64,000 bases of DNA from Bacillus thermotolerans (GTDB lineage: Bacteria > Bacillota > Bacilli > Bacillales > Domibacillaceae), in assembly GCF_000812025.2 (NCBI RefSeq), contig NZ_JWJE02000004.1, positions 62,001 through 126,000 of the forward strand, written 5' to 3'. Each line of letters starts with the position of its first letter. Within the stretch, counting starts at the first letter, position 1. A model generated the notes under the pieces. The model made no database searches. It was not told the DNA's origin and saw only the letters and a program-made list of their open reading frames with translations. Positions 9,132 through 18,421 of this stretch are shown here, in pieces. A program made the translations under genes and the position numbers.

Positions 9132-9828
9132 GGCAGATATATTAGCGTTTGGGGCTCATGCGGATGACATTGAAATCGGAATGGGTGGTACCGCAGCCAA
9201 ATATGCAGCTGTTGGAAAGACTGTTGTTTTTTGCGACTTAACCAAAGCAGAGCTGTCTTCTAACGGAACAGTTACGTCAAGAGCAGCAGAGGCAAGACAG
9301 GCAGCGGAGATGCTGGGGGTACAGGAAAGAGTGACACTCGATCTGCCTGACCGCGGTTTGTTTCTAACAGCTGAAGCAGTGAGCAAAGTGGCAGAAGTCA
9401 TCCGTCGGTATCAGCCGACGGTAGTCTTCGCACCTTATGAGCAGGATCGTCATCCTGATCATGGGGCGTGTGCTCGTCTCGTAAAGGAAGCCTTTTTCTC
9501 AGCGGGTATCCGGAAGTATGAAACTTCGGGTAAGGAAGAAGCTCATAAAGCAAAGCAGCTCTATTTTTATATGATCAATGGATTTCATCGCCCGGATTTC
9601 TGTGTGGATATCGGAGAGGTGATTACCAGGAAGCAAGAGGGATTATCTGCTTATCGGAGCCAATTCGAACTGGGAGAAGGCTCGGTAGATACTCCTTTAA
9701 CGAGCGGGTACGTTGAAACGGTAATTGCAAGAGACCGGATGATGGGAAAGGAAGTAGGAAGAACGTTTGCCGAAGGATTCCTTACTTCTGCCCCTTTACT
9801 TCTAGAACGGGATTTGATTGGAGATTAA
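9118..9828 (+). CDS. bshB1: Bacillithiol biosynthesis deacetylase
   Basis: PIG-L/LmbE-type zinc deacetylase that removes the acetyl group from GlcNAc-malate, the second step of bacillithiol synthesis. The zinc motif AHADD is at residues 13-17 and a second motif HPDH is near residue 115. 236 residues, normal for BshB1. The gene overlaps mgsA and is followed by bshA within two bases, so the first two bacillithiol enzymes are translationally coupled. Confidence 0.96.
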   Translation: MKTVKADILAFGAHADDIEIGMGGTAAKYAAVGKTVVFCDLTKAELSSNGTVTSRAAEARQAAEMLGVQERVTLDLPDRGLFLTAEAVSKVAEVIRRYQPTVVFAPYEQDRHPDHGACARLVKEAFFSAGIRKYETSGKEEAHKAKQLYFYMINGFHRPDFCVDIGEVITRKQEGLSAYRSQFELGEGSVDTPLTSGYVETVIARDRMMGKEVGRTFAEGFLTSAPLLLERDLIGD

Positions 9829-9829
9829 G

Positions 9830-10984
9830 ATGAATTTAAAAATTGGTATTACATGTTATCCAACAGTCGGCGGTTCAGGAGTGGTAGCTACTGAACTCGG
9901 CAAGCTGCTGGCTGAAAAAGGGCATGAGATTCACTTTATAACGTCAGACCGGCCCTTCAAACTGAACCGGATGTACCCCAACATTTACTTTCATCAAGTG
10001 GAGGTAGCGCAGTATTCTGTTTTTCAGTACCCCCCTTATGAAATTGCTCTTGCAAATAAAATTGCTGAAATTATTAATCGGGAACAATTGGATATTTTAC
10101 ACGTGCATTATGCGGTTCCACATGCAGTTTGTGCGATTCTAGGTAAGCAGATTGCCCGCTCTAATGTCAAAATTGTGACGACCCTGCACGGCACAGACAT
10201 TACTGTACTCGGACATGAGCCGTCCTTGAAGGCATCCATTCGATTTGGAATTGAAGAATCTGATGCTGTTACAGCAGTATCCGATGCTTTAATCAGCCAA
10301 ACAATGGATGTGATCCGCCCAGAAAAGAAGATAGAAACGATTTACAACTTTATCGATGAACGGGTCTACCGTTTAATTGATCCCCGTGATCGATTGCGTG
10401 AAGAACTGGGAATAGCCCCAGGGGAAAAACTTATTATGCATGTCTCTAACTTTCGTGGCGTTAAGCGGGTGCCTGATGTTATCCGCGTCTTTCAAAAGAT
10501 TCGAGAGCAGATGCCGTCCAAGCTGCTGCTTGTAGGAGACGGGCCGGAGATGACAGTCGTATGCGCGCTCGTAAAGAAGCTGAAACTAGAGGCAGACGTG
10601 CTCTTTCTCGGTAAGCAAAACAATCTTGAGGAGCTGTATTCCATAAGTGACCTTTTTTTATTGCTCTCAGAAAAAGAGAGCTTTGGCCTCGTTCTTTTAG
10701 AAGCGATGGCATGCGGAGTGCCTTGTATTGGAACAAATACCGGAGGAATCCCTGAAGTGATTGAGAATGGCGTGAACGGATTTATTTCTGAAATAGGCGA
10801 TATCGAATCGATGGCAGAGCAAGCAACAAGTTTGCTGCTGGATCCGCCATTCTATGAGGAGATAAGCAAGCAGGCGATTGAAACGGTGCGCACCCGCTTC
10901 CACTCTGAAAGAATTGTCCGTCAGTATGAGGAGTTGTATATCCGATTGCTCCGCGAGCAGGAAGGTGACGGTTATGGAGAATGA
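9830..10984 (+). CDS. bshA: N-acetyl-alpha-D-glucosaminyl L-malate synthase
   Basis: GT4 glycosyltransferase that joins GlcNAc from UDP-GlcNAc to L-malate, the first committed step to bacillithiol. The 384-residue protein starts with [17 protein letters not shown]; the GGSG loop and the C-terminal [18 protein letters not shown] (EX7E-type motif) are the donor-site signatures. A TTG at 9818 opens the frame earlier, but the ATG at 9830 lies just after the bshB1 stop with GGAGAT in front. The 3' end overlaps cca by 11 bases. Confidence 0.96.
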   Translation: MNLKIGITCYPTVGGSGVVATELGKLLAEKGHEIHFITSDRPFKLNRMYPNIYFHQVEVAQYSVFQYPPYEIALANKIAEIINREQLDILHVHYAVPHAVCAILGKQIARSNVKIVTTLHGTDITVLGHEPSLKASIRFGIEESDAVTAVSDALISQTMDVIRPEKKIETIYNFIDERVYRLIDPRDRLREELGIAPGEKLIMHVSNFRGVKRVPDVIRVFQKIREQMPSKLLLVGDGPEMTVVCALVKKLKLEADVLFLGKQNNLEELYSISDLFLLLSEKESFGLVLLEAMACGVPCIGTNTGGIPEVIENGVNGFISEIGDIESMAEQATSLLLDPPFYEEISKQAIETVRTRFHSERIVRQYEELYIRLLREQEGDGYGE

Positions 10985-12167
10985 GCGGGTATTCGAACAG
11001 GCCGCCCCGCTTTTGAAAAGGCTGGAGGAAGCCGGATTTGAGGCCTATTTTGTGGGCGGTTCAGTAAGGGATTACCTGCTGGGTCGTCCAATTGGTGATG
11101 TGGATATTGCAACTTCAGCGCTTCCGGAAGAAGTGAAGCATATTTTTCCGAAAACGGTGGATGTTGGCATTGAGCATGGAACAGTGCTCGTTCTTTGGGA
11201 AGGAAATGGCTATGAGGTGACCACCTTTCGGACAGAATCGGACTATAAAGACTTTCGGCGCCCGGAGAAGGTGTCCTTTGTTCGCTCGTTAACGGAAGAT
11301 TTGCAGCGCCGCGATTTTACGATCAATGCCATGGCGATGGATCGGACTGGCCGTATCATTGATCCGTTCGGGGGAAAAGAAGCTTTGCAGCAGCAGCAAA
11401 TCCAAACGGTCGGTCGAGCGGAAGACCGTTTTTCTGAGGATGCGCTACGAATGATGAGAGCCGCCCGGTTCACGAGCCAGCTCGGCTTCCGTCTGCACGG
11501 GGAGACAGAAAAAGCCCTCCTTCGCTGTGCCTCCTTGCTGCAGCATATTGCGGTTGAACGAAAGCTGGTAGAAATGGAAAAGCTGTTAGCAGGGAGAGAC
11601 GCTGCTGCGGGCATAGAGGTGATTGTAAGGGGGAATCTGTTCCCTTACTTGCCTCGGTTAGAAGGGACAAAGCAGCAGCTTGAATTCTTTCTTTCCTATG
11701 ATGTCCGCCGTTTAACAGCCAGACAAAGGTGGCTGTTTCTGTTAGCGCTCATTAAGCCGGAGGAATCGGAGAAGTGGCTGAGAAGCTGGCGTATGCCTTC
11801 TAAGAAAATAAAGTACTTAGCCAGCACGTATGAATGGCTTCAGGGGATGAAAGGAAGAGCATGGACCGATTTTCTTTTATACCAGGCCGGTGCTGACCGG
11901 ACAGCAGATGTGGAAGAGGTACTAGCGGTTATGGAAAAGCGCCCTTCACAGGCTATTCAGCTCATGCAGCGTTATGAAGAGCTCCCAATTAAAGGCCGGA
12001 AGGAGCTAGCTGTTACAGGCAAGGATTTAAAGGAATGGAAGCAGGAAAAGGGCGGTCCATGGATGAAGCAGCTTCTCGAGCAAATTGAGCAATCAGTGGC
12101 GGAAGGACAAATAGACAATAGAAAAGAATCGATAAAGGAGTGGCTGAAGGCGTGCAATCTTCTGTAA
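10974..12167 (+). CDS. cca: CCA tRNA nucleotidyltransferase (class II)
   Basis: Adds or repairs the CCA 3' end of tRNAs. The 397-residue protein begins with the nucleotidyltransferase motif [20 protein letters not shown] (metal-binding DxD), followed by [10 protein letters not shown] and the nucleotide-recognising [12 protein letters not shown] segment; the C-terminal half is helical. The in-frame Met at 10974, preceded by GAAGGTGAC, gives the same length as B. subtilis Cca; the earlier Met at 10878 lies well inside bshA. Confidence 0.96.
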   Translation: MENERVFEQAAPLLKRLEEAGFEAYFVGGSVRDYLLGRPIGDVDIATSALPEEVKHIFPKTVDVGIEHGTVLVLWEGNGYEVTTFRTESDYKDFRRPEKVSFVRSLTEDLQRRDFTINAMAMDRTGRIIDPFGGKEALQQQQIQTVGRAEDRFSEDALRMMRAARFTSQLGFRLHGETEKALLRCASLLQHIAVERKLVEMEKLLAGRDAAAGIEVIVRGNLFPYLPRLEGTKQQLEFFLSYDVRRLTARQRWLFLLALIKPEESEKWLRSWRMPSKKIKYLASTYEWLQGMKGRAWTDFLLYQAGADRTADVEEVLAVMEKRPSQAIQLMQRYEELPIKGRKELAVTGKDLKEWKQEKGGPWMKQLLEQIEQSVAEGQIDNRKESIKEWLKACNLL

Positions 12168-13138
12168 GACAGCAGCTGCTGTCTGCTTTTTCGAAGGCGG
12201 ACGGCGGATTTGTTTCAGGGCAAGCATTAGCAGAAATACTGGGCTGTTCCCGGACAGCTATCTGGAAGCATATTGAAGCTTTGAGACAGGAAGGCTTCGA
12301 GCTTGAAGCTGTTCGCAAAAAGGGGTACCGGATTGTGTCAAAGCCCGATAAAGTAACAGAAAATGAAATTTTAATTGGACTGGAAACAAATTGGCTTGGG
12401 AAAGAAATTGTTTCGTTAGATACAACAGACTCCACTCAAAAGGAGGCTCATCGCCTTGCTCAGGAGCCATTTAAAGAGGGAACGGTTGTCATTGCAGAGG
12501 AGCAAACAGCAGGCCGTGGCCGAATGGCAAGGCAATGGCATTCACCGAAGCATACAGGCATTTGGATGAGCGTCATTTTGAAGCCTGAGCTGCCCCCCTA
12601 TAAAGCTCCTCAATTCACTCTTCTGACAGCTGTATCTGTCGTTGAAGCGATCAGAGAAGTAACCGGTCTCCAGCCGGAAATTAAGTGGCCGAACGATATC
12701 CTATTAAACGGAAAGAAGCTGACAGGCATTTTAACAGAGCTGCAGGCAGATGCCGACCGTATCCACTCTGTCATTATCGGAATCGGCATCAATGTTAACC
12801 AATTAAAGTTCCCGGAGGAGCTGAAAGAAATTGCCACATCCCTAGCTATTGAAAAGGGCGAAAAGATCAGCCGGTCGCATATTATACAGGAAATTTTGAA
12901 ACGGTTGGAGCACTACTACCACTTATATATTGAAGAAGGGTTCTCTGATATTAAGAGGAGATGGGAGCGCTACGCCCTGTCGATCGGAAAGAGGATTTCA
13001 GCCCGCACAGTAACCGGAGTATTGCACGGAAAAGCGCTCGGCATTACGGAGGAAGGCGTATTAAAATTGTTGGATGATGAGGGGGTCATTCACAATATTT
13101 ATTCTGCTGATATAGAGGTTGAGAAAAAAGCAGATTGA
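12152..13138 (+). CDS. birA: Biotin-[acetyl-CoA-carboxylase] ligase / biotin repressor
   Basis: Bifunctional BirA: an N-terminal winged-helix domain (about 1-65, with LGCSRTAIWKHIEALRQEGF as recognition helix) and a biotin protein ligase domain with GRGRMARQWHSP and KWPNDI. It attaches biotin to carboxylase subunits and can repress biotin genes. I choose the GTG at 12152: residues [13 protein letters not shown] align one-to-one with the known BirA start, and AAGGAG is 11 bases upstream. The GTG at 12140 directly abuts that site. Overlaps the end of cca by 16 bases. 328 residues. Confidence 0.94.
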   Translation: MQSSVRQQLLSAFSKADGGFVSGQALAEILGCSRTAIWKHIEALRQEGFELEAVRKKGYRIVSKPDKVTENEILIGLETNWLGKEIVSLDTTDSTQKEAHRLAQEPFKEGTVVIAEEQTAGRGRMARQWHSPKHTGIWMSVILKPELPPYKAPQFTLLTAVSVVEAIREVTGLQPEIKWPNDILLNGKKLTGILTELQADADRIHSVIIGIGINVNQLKFPEELKEIATSLAIEKGEKISRSHIIQEILKRLEHYYHLYIEEGFSDIKRRWERYALSIGKRISARTVTGVLHGKALGITEEGVLKLLDDEGVIHNIYSADIEVEKKAD

Positions 13139-13146
13139 TGTTCTTT

Positions 13147-13176
13147 AAGACTGCCGGCTGTTCAGCCGGCAGTCTT
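13147..13176. terminator. Inverted repeat between birA and the convergent dehydrogenase gene
   Basis: A perfect 14-bp inverted repeat, AAGACTGCCGGCTG / CAGCCGGCAGTCTT, with almost no loop. It lies between convergent stops and touches the stop codon of the - strand gene. The T tract is poor on both strands, so it may act as a terminator or as a barrier to RNA decay. Confidence 0.6.
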
Positions 13177-14246
13177 CATTCACTTCTTGAAAGCGGCAGC
13201 CGGATCAGCCGGTCGTCCTCTTCTGATGGATTGCCGCGCCCGTCTGTATTATTCGTGATTACATACAGGCTGTTGTCATCAATGTATACATCTCTCAGCC
13301 TGCCTGCTCCGCTGTAGAATACCTCTTCCGTTTGATGCTCAAGGTCAAAAACGAGAAGCTTTTCACCCCGAAGAGCCGCGACAAACAGCTTGCCATCTTG
13401 ATAATCCATTCCCGAAGGGGCCCACGTTTCCTCGCCGGAGTGGAATAAAGGTATTTCCATCCCTTCCTGCTGCTCATCCCCTTCAATGATCGGCCAGCCA
13501 TAATTGCGGCCGGGCTCAATTAAGTTGATTTCATCATGGGCGCGCTGACCATGCTCAGCTGCGTACATCCGTCCTCTTTCATCCCAGGCCATGCCTTGAG
13601 GATTTCGATGGCCAAGTGTATAGACATAGGACTGGCTAAAAGGGTTATCTTCAGGGATCGACCCGTCAAGGTTCATTCTTAAAATTTTCCCGGAAAGTAC
13701 TTCAGGCTCTTGAGCTGTCCTTGCCTCACCGGCATCTCCGGCGGTAGCATAAAGCTTATTATCAGGGCCGATGGCGAGCCGTCCGCCGTTATGAATTGAG
13801 CCGCCCGGAATACCCGATAACAATTCTTTTATTTCATGCCACCCGTCCCCTTCATACCGCACTTGAATGATACGGTTTTGGATGCGGCTCTCTTCATTGT
13901 ACGTATGGTATACGTAGGCTAGCCGATTCTTAGAGAAATCAGGGTCCAGGACAAAGCCGAGCAATCCACCTTCTCCTTCGTGGGCAATCTCCTGCTTCAG
14001 ATGAAGTCGGGTTTCCTCTTTCGTGTCATCCGGTCCAATCAAGACAATGCTTCCGCCTCTCTGGCTGATAATAAAGCGGTCGCTCGCTTTGGTGATATTC
14101 CAAGGGATTTGCATTTGTGTTGCAATAACTTCTTCGCTTTGTACAGGCTCAGTATCTGTGCTGACAGCTTCTTCTTGAGGGGGCCGCTCCTTCGTAGAGG
14201 TGCAGCCTGCCAACAGAATACAGGCAACAAACATCCATTTTTTCAT
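13176..14246 (-). CDS. PQQ-dependent sugar dehydrogenase family lipoprotein
   Basis: 356 residues with a lipoprotein signal (MKKWMFVACILLAGC) and a beta-propeller of the soluble aldose sugar dehydrogenase (YliI/GDH-B) type. Diagnostic stretches are SIHNGGRLAIGPDNKLYATAG and HRNPQGMAWDERGRMYAAEHG, followed by DEINLIEPGRNYGWP, which contribute PQQ/calcium contacts in this family. The Met at 14246 fits the signal peptide; a longer frame from 14306 would bury it. It probably oxidises sugars outside the cell. No PQQ biosynthesis genes are in the window, so the cofactor may be taken from outside or the protein may act differently. Confidence 0.85.
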   Translation of the reverse strand: MKKWMFVACILLAGCTSTKERPPQEEAVSTDTEPVQSEEVIATQMQIPWNITKASDRFIISQRGGSIVLIGPDDTKEETRLHLKQEIAHEGEGGLLGFVLDPDFSKNRLAYVYHTYNEESRIQNRIIQVRYEGDGWHEIKELLSGIPGGSIHNGGRLAIGPDNKLYATAGDAGEARTAQEPEVLSGKILRMNLDGSIPEDNPFSQSYVYTLGHRNPQGMAWDERGRMYAAEHGQRAHDEINLIEPGRNYGWPIIEGDEQQEGMEIPLFHSGEETWAPSGMDYQDGKLFVAALRGEKLLVFDLEHQTEEVFYSGAGRLRDVYIDDNSLYVITNNTDGRGNPSEEDDRLIRLPLSRSE

Positions 14247-14284
14247 GCTCTTACCCCGCTTTTTACATAATTTTTGATATTTGT

Positions 14285-14313
14285 ATCCTACCTTTTGAAT
14301 TTTCAATAGTCAA
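14285..14313 (-). promoter_or_regulatory. Candidate promoter of the PQQ dehydrogenase gene
   Basis: On the - strand TTGACT (14313-14308) and TAGGAT (14290-14285) are 17 bases apart, upstream of the lipoprotein gene. Confidence 0.55.
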
Positions 14314-14326
14314 AAAAAAGAGAGGC

Positions 14327-14335
14327 TGTTATAAT
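14327..14335 (+). promoter_or_regulatory. Extended -10 promoter of the panBCD leader
   Basis: TGTTATAAT (TGn plus consensus TATAAT) places a start site near 14342, about 200 bases before panB, at the foot of the first leader hairpin. It lies back to back with the promoter of the divergent dehydrogenase gene. Confidence 0.6.
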
Positions 14336-14341
14336 AAAAAC

Positions 14342-14500
14342 GGGCAGTATCTGTATAGAACTGCACTTCAATGTAGCTAAGCCAATAGGACAACTAAATA
14401 AGCAAACATTCTGCCTTGATCTGTAGTAGACAGGGACAGAGGGTCGAAACAACAACTAATTGCGAATCGAATCCTTCTGTCTGAAGGGTTTTTTTATTGA
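14342..14500 (+). promoter_or_regulatory. panBCD leader RNA with attenuator-like fold
   Basis: Two short hairpins are followed by a terminator. Hairpin 1: GCAGT (14344-14348) with ACTGC (14360-14364). Hairpin 2: TCTG (14410-14413) with CAGA (14437-14440) around an inner CTGT / ACAG. Both hold a similar core, ATCTGTATAGA (14350-14360) and ATCTGTAGTAGA (14419-14430). The terminator stem AATCCTTC / GAAGGGTT (14470-14490) is followed by seven Ts. GACAGAGGG (14435-14443), the 3' part of hairpin 2, can pair over 9 positions with CCTTCTGTC (14473-14481) in the terminator, so hairpin 2 and the antiterminator exclude each other. Position and tandem layout recall the pan motif RNA described upstream of pantothenate genes; I cannot confirm a consensus match. 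Confidence 0.65.
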
Positions 14501-14541
14501 TATTGTTTCGTCTCCTCTGAAAACAAAAGGAGGAAGCGTGC

Positions 14542-15381
14542 GTGAAGCAAACAAGCGATTTCATTAAAATGAAACAAACTGGCGAGAAAATTGCGATGGT
14601 GACGGCTTACGACTACCCATCGGCCAAGCTGTCAGAAGAAGCACAGACTGATATTATCTTAGTTGGAGATTCACTTGGTATGGTAGTGCTCGGGTACGAC
14701 TCGACTGTACCTGTAACAGTGGAAGATATGATTCACCATACAAAGGCGGTAAAGAGAGGAGCTAAAGATACGTTCATCGTGACGGATCTTCCGTTTATGT
14801 CCTACCACATCAGTCAGGAAGAAGCGATGCGTGCAGCCGGCAAACTCATGCAGGAAGCGGGAGCGCATGCTGTTAAGATTGAAGGCGGTGCTGAAATCGC
14901 CGAAACCGTACAGCGGCTTACTCATGCTGGGGTACCGGTAGTGGCTCACTTAGGGTTAACCCCTCAGTCTGTTGGTGTGCTTGGCGGTTATAAAGTTCAG
15001 GGGAAAACAGCGGAAGATGCGAAGCAAATGCTTAAAGAAGCCAAACAGCTAGAAGCCGCTGGAGCCTTTATGGTGGTGCTGGAATGCGTACCCTATCAAA
15101 TTGCTGCTGAAATTGCGCATGCTCTTCGCATCCCGGTAATTGGCATCGGAGCGGGAAATGAAACAGATGGACAAGTGCTCGTGTATCATGACCTTATTCA
15201 GTATGGTGTGAGCCGGACGCCGAAGTTTGTTAAATCCTATCATAATGTGAGTGAGCCGATCGTAACCTCCATTTCAGCTTATGTATCGGAAGTAAAAGCA
15301 GGGACATTTCCAGCTAGAGAGCATTCCTTTACGATGAAAGAAGAAGAACTGGAAGCGCTTTATGGAGGAGTGACCCCGTGA
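14542..15381 (+). CDS. panB: 3-methyl-2-oxobutanoate hydroxymethyltransferase
   Basis: First step of pantothenate synthesis: transfers a hydroxymethyl group from methylene-tetrahydrofolate to alpha-ketoisovalerate. The 279 residues form a TIM barrel with the metal-binding region [17 protein letters not shown], the substrate segments VTDLPFM and KIEGG, and [12 protein letters not shown] start behind AAAAGGAGG. The stop overlaps the panC start by 4 bases. Confidence 0.97.
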   Translation: MKQTSDFIKMKQTGEKIAMVTAYDYPSAKLSEEAQTDIILVGDSLGMVVLGYDSTVPVTVEDMIHHTKAVKRGAKDTFIVTDLPFMSYHISQEEAMRAAGKLMQEAGAHAVKIEGGAEIAETVQRLTHAGVPVVAHLGLTPQSVGVLGGYKVQGKTAEDAKQMLKEAKQLEAAGAFMVVLECVPYQIAAEIAHALRIPVIGIGAGNETDGQVLVYHDLIQYGVSRTPKFVKSYHNVSEPIVTSISAYVSEVKAGTFPAREHSFTMKEEELEALYGGVTP

Positions 15382-16235
15382 ACATTATTAAGACGGTACA
15401 ACAACTAAAAGCATATGTCCAAGAGGAGAAACGGCTAGGTCGACAAATCGGCTTAGTGCCAACGATGGGGTTTCTCCATGAAGGGCATTTATCCTTAGCC
15501 AAACGGGCACGGGAAGAAAATGAGACAGTCATCATGTCTATTTTCGTAAATCCGCTCCAGTTTGGTCCAAATGAGGACTTTGAGCAATATCCGCGTGACT
15601 TAGAGCGTGATGCTAAGCTGGCAGCTTCCGCAGGAGTCGATTGCATCTTTGCGCCTAGTGTAGAGGAAATGTACCCTGAGCCACCCATGATCAAGATGAC
15701 GGTTACTGACCGGACGGACAAGCTGTGCGGGGAGAAGCGTCCAGGCCATTTTGACGGGGTCGTGACGGTTGTCAGCAAGCTTTTTCACTTAACGGAAGCA
15801 GATCAGGCATACTTTGGATTAAAGGATGCCCAGCAATTTGCTGTTATTGAAGGTCTGGTCAAGTCGCTGAACTTTCCAGTAAAGCTCGTTGGTGTAGAAA
15901 CGGTGAGAGAAGAAGATGGTCTTGCGAAGAGTTCGCGGAATATATATTTGACAGTGGAAGAGCGTCAAAAGGCGCCTCATCTGCAAAGGGGCTTGCAGGC
16001 CGGTGTTCAGGTAGCTGAACAAGGAGAGAAGGACCCATACCGTGTTCAAGAAGCGGCGCGTGAATACCTGCTGGCCTATAGCGGTGCTGACCTTGATTAT
16101 GTAGAGCTGCTTTCTTACCCGGAGCTGAAAGAGCTTGAACGTGTAGAAGGACGGATGATTCTTGCAGCCGCTGTGAAATACTCAAAAGCACGATTGATTG
16201 ATAATATTATCTTTAGCGTAAATGAAGGGAAATGA
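15378..16235 (+). CDS. panC: Pantothenate synthetase (pantoate-beta-alanine ligase)
   Basis: Condenses pantoate and beta-alanine using ATP, with a pantoyl-adenylate intermediate. The nucleotidyl transferase motifs [13 protein letters not shown] (HIGH-like) and [25 protein letters not shown] are present, along with [12 protein letters not shown] (KMSKS-like). 285 residues. GTG start overlaps the panB stop (GTGA), indicating translational coupling. Confidence 0.97.
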   Translation: MNIIKTVQQLKAYVQEEKRLGRQIGLVPTMGFLHEGHLSLAKRAREENETVIMSIFVNPLQFGPNEDFEQYPRDLERDAKLAASAGVDCIFAPSVEEMYPEPPMIKMTVTDRTDKLCGEKRPGHFDGVVTVVSKLFHLTEADQAYFGLKDAQQFAVIEGLVKSLNFPVKLVGVETVREEDGLAKSSRNIYLTVEERQKAPHLQRGLQAGVQVAEQGEKDPYRVQEAAREYLLAYSGADLDYVELLSYPELKELERVEGRMILAAAVKYSKARLIDNIIFSVNEGK

Positions 16236-16240
16236 TGAAT

Positions 16241-16624
16241 ATGTTTCGTACTATGATGAACGGGAAAATTCACCGTGCGACTGTCACGGAAGCTAACTTA
16301 AACTATGTAGGCAGTATCACGATTGACCAAGATCTGCTGGATGCGGCAGGCATGGTTGAAAATGAAAAAGTGCAAATTGTCAACAATAACAATGGCGCCC
16401 GTCTGGAAACATACATTATCTCAGGTGAGCGGGGCAGCGGTGTAGTTTGCTTAAACGGAGCAGCAGCCCGTCTCGTTCAGCCTGGAGATAAGGTTATTAT
16501 CATTTCGTATGTCATGGTGGCTGAAGAGCAAGTGAAGGATCATCAGCCAAAGATTGTCGTAGCAGATGAATTAAACCGGATTGATCAGCTGCTTCATCAG
16601 GAAATAGCGGGCACAGTTTTATAA
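16241..16624 (+). CDS. panD: Aspartate 1-decarboxylase proenzyme
   Basis: Makes beta-alanine from aspartate. The 127-residue proenzyme should self-cleave between Gly24 and Ser25 (YVGSIT) to form the pyruvoyl cofactor; this numbering is correct only if translation starts at the ATG at 16241. That start is also best spaced from GAAGGGA; ATGs at 16232 and 16235 are too close to it. [13 protein letters not shown] and CLNGAAARL are typical PanD segments. Last gene of panBCD. Confidence 0.96.
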   Translation: MFRTMMNGKIHRATVTEANLNYVGSITIDQDLLDAAGMVENEKVQIVNNNNGARLETYIISGERGSGVVCLNGAAARLVQPGDKVIIISYVMVAEEQVKDHQPKIVVADELNRIDQLLHQEIAGTVL

Positions 16625-16634
16625 GGGAGCAAAC

Positions 16635-16677
16635 AAACCGCCTCACCTTCAATGGGTTGGAGGTGAAGCGGTTTTTG
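16635..16677 (+). terminator. Terminator of panBCD
   Basis: AAACCGCCTCACCT pairs with AGGTGAAGCGGTTT around an 11-15 nt loop and is followed by a T tract. Confidence 0.88.
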
Positions 16678-16721
16678 TTACGGTTAAGAAAGGCGGTAAA
16701 AAGCAGGCTATTCTGCTATTG

Positions 16722-16757
16722 AAGAATCAATGCGTGAGGCATTGGTTCTTTTTTTAT
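16722..16757 (+). terminator. Second hairpin terminator in tandem
   Basis: AAGAATCAATGC / GCATTGGTTCTT with a short loop, followed by eight Ts, only about 45 bases after the panD terminator. No gene lies between the two. The rest of the gap up to the next gene (to 16964) is AT-rich and shows no further gene. Confidence 0.75.
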
Positions 16758-16964
16758 TTGGAAAGTAAATGTATATCTTATATTTGTCCAAATAAGTCGT
16801 AGCGAAGAAAGTGAAAGTTTGTTGAAGAATTGAGTGAGAGTTAACTTATGCATTGTGGAATCTTTCTATAATTGAATTGTAATAATAAGCAGTTTATTAG
16901 CGAAGCTTAAAGTTACCGCTATTTCTCGAAAGTTAAAATGTAAAACTCTAAAAGGAGGAGCGCT

Positions 16965-18377
16965 ATGGAAGCTACGGGCTATAAAGGTACGAATAAGATG
17001 ATTGCGGGTATTGTATTTGGTGTCATTACCTTCTGGTTATTTGCCCAGGCGATGGTAAATATTGTTCCAGCAGTTCAAGAGGATTTAGATGTTGAATTAA
17101 CGGCTTTGAACATAGCCATCAGTTTAACTTCCCTCTTTTCAGGTATGTTTATTGTTGTTGCAGGCGGTTTAGCAGACAGGTTTGGAAGGAAGAAAGTTAC
17201 CTACATTGGTCTAATTTTGAGTGTCATTGGTTCATTGCTTCCGGTACTTGCGCAAGGGGCTGTCCTATTAATCATTGGCCGTGTGCTGCAGGGCTTATCT
17301 GCCGCATGTATTATGCCTGCCACTATTGCTTTAATGAAAGCATACTTCGAAGGGGCTGAGAGACAGCGTGCACTTAGTTACTGGTCTATCGGCTCTTGGG
17401 GAGGCTCTGGAATCACTTCCTTTGCCGGCGGGGCAATCGCGACATATATGGGCTGGAAGTGGATTTTTATTTTTTCCATCATTTTTGCCTTGCTTGCGAT
17501 GTGGCTCATCAAGGAAGTACCAGAAAGTAAAGCTGAAACAGATAATAAATTTAGATTCGACTTTGGAGGGCTAAGCATATTTATCGTCACCATGCTTGCG
17601 ATTAATATATTGATCACGCAAGGTGCTGGCTTAGGCTGGACAAGCCTGCCAACAATTATTCTAGCAGCCGTATCAGTTGGTGGGATTATTGTATTTGTGA
17701 AGTATGAAGCAAAAAGAAAAAATGCTCTTATTGACTTTAGGCTATTTAAAAATAAACCATATACAGGAGCAACCATTTCAAACTTCTTATTGAATGCTGT
17801 CGCAGGTACATTGATCGTTGCTAATACGTATGTACAAGTAGGCCGCGGCTTTACGGCATTTCAATCTGGGTTACTCTCCATTGGTTATTTGGTTGCTGTT
17901 TTATCCATGATCCGTGTTGGTGAAAAGCTGATGCAGAAGATTGGTGCAAAAAAACCAATGATTTGGGGGTCCGCCATTACCTTAATCGGTGTTGCTTTAA
18001 TGGGATTAACATTTTTTTCGGATTTAATTTATACAGTAATGGTCTTTGTCGGATTTATTTTATTCGGCTTAGGTCTTGGAATGTATGCAACTCCCTCGAC
18101 TGATACAGCAGTGGCTTCAGCGCCAGATGATAAGGTAGGGGAAGCTTCGGGTATTTATAAAATGGCAAGCTCCTTAGGGAATGCCTTTGGTATTGCAATT
18201 TCTGCAACGATATATAGTACAGTAGCAGCGGTAAGTACTGTTCATACAGCTGCAACTGTCGGAATTATCACGAATGTTATTTTTGCCGCTGTTTCATTAT
18301 TATCTATTGTCGTACTCGTTCCGGGCGTTTCTATAAAAAGGAAAAAGGCCGGAAAACTAGTAGAACAGGGTAATTAA
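16965..18377 (+). CDS. MFS transporter, DHA2 (14-helix) type
   Basis: The 470-residue membrane protein has about 14 hydrophobic helices. The MFS motif A is seen as GGLADRFGRKKV, and GRVLQGLSAACIMPATIALM matches the motif-C-like region of the EmrB/QacA (DHA2) family, usually proton-driven exporters. Start at the ATG with AAAAGGAGG upstream. It lies between panD and dinG, which are near neighbours in B. subtilis, and is followed after 44-53 bases by an M20 amidohydrolase, so the pair may handle one substrate. The AT-rich flank and break in synteny suggest an acquired segment. Substrate unknown. Confidence 0.88.
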   Translation: MEATGYKGTNKMIAGIVFGVITFWLFAQAMVNIVPAVQEDLDVELTALNIAISLTSLFSGMFIVVAGGLADRFGRKKVTYIGLILSVIGSLLPVLAQGAVLLIIGRVLQGLSAACIMPATIALMKAYFEGAERQRALSYWSIGSWGGSGITSFAGGAIATYMGWKWIFIFSIIFALLAMWLIKEVPESKAETDNKFRFDFGGLSIFIVTMLAINILITQGAGLGWTSLPTIILAAVSVGGIIVFVKYEAKRKNALIDFRLFKNKPYTGATISNFLLNAVAGTLIVANTYVQVGRGFTAFQSGLLSIGYLVAVLSMIRVGEKLMQKIGAKKPMIWGSAITLIGVALMGLTFFSDLIYTVMVFVGFILFGLGLGMYATPSTDTAVASAPDDKVGEASGIYKMASSLGNAFGIAISATIYSTVAAVSTVHTAATVGIITNVIFAAVSLLSIVVLVPGVSIKRKKAGKLVEQGN

Positions 18378-18421
18378 ATAGCGGGACAGCTATTCCCTGT
18401 CCGCACAAAACTTAAGAGGAG

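Noticed and set aside
11243-11670. Long - strand ORFs inside cca
   Set aside because: They arise from codon bias in a conserved + strand gene; no start signals or family features.
14401-14500. T-box riboswitch before panB
   Set aside because: No TGGNACCGCG box, specifier stem or Stem I features; an attenuator of another type fits better.
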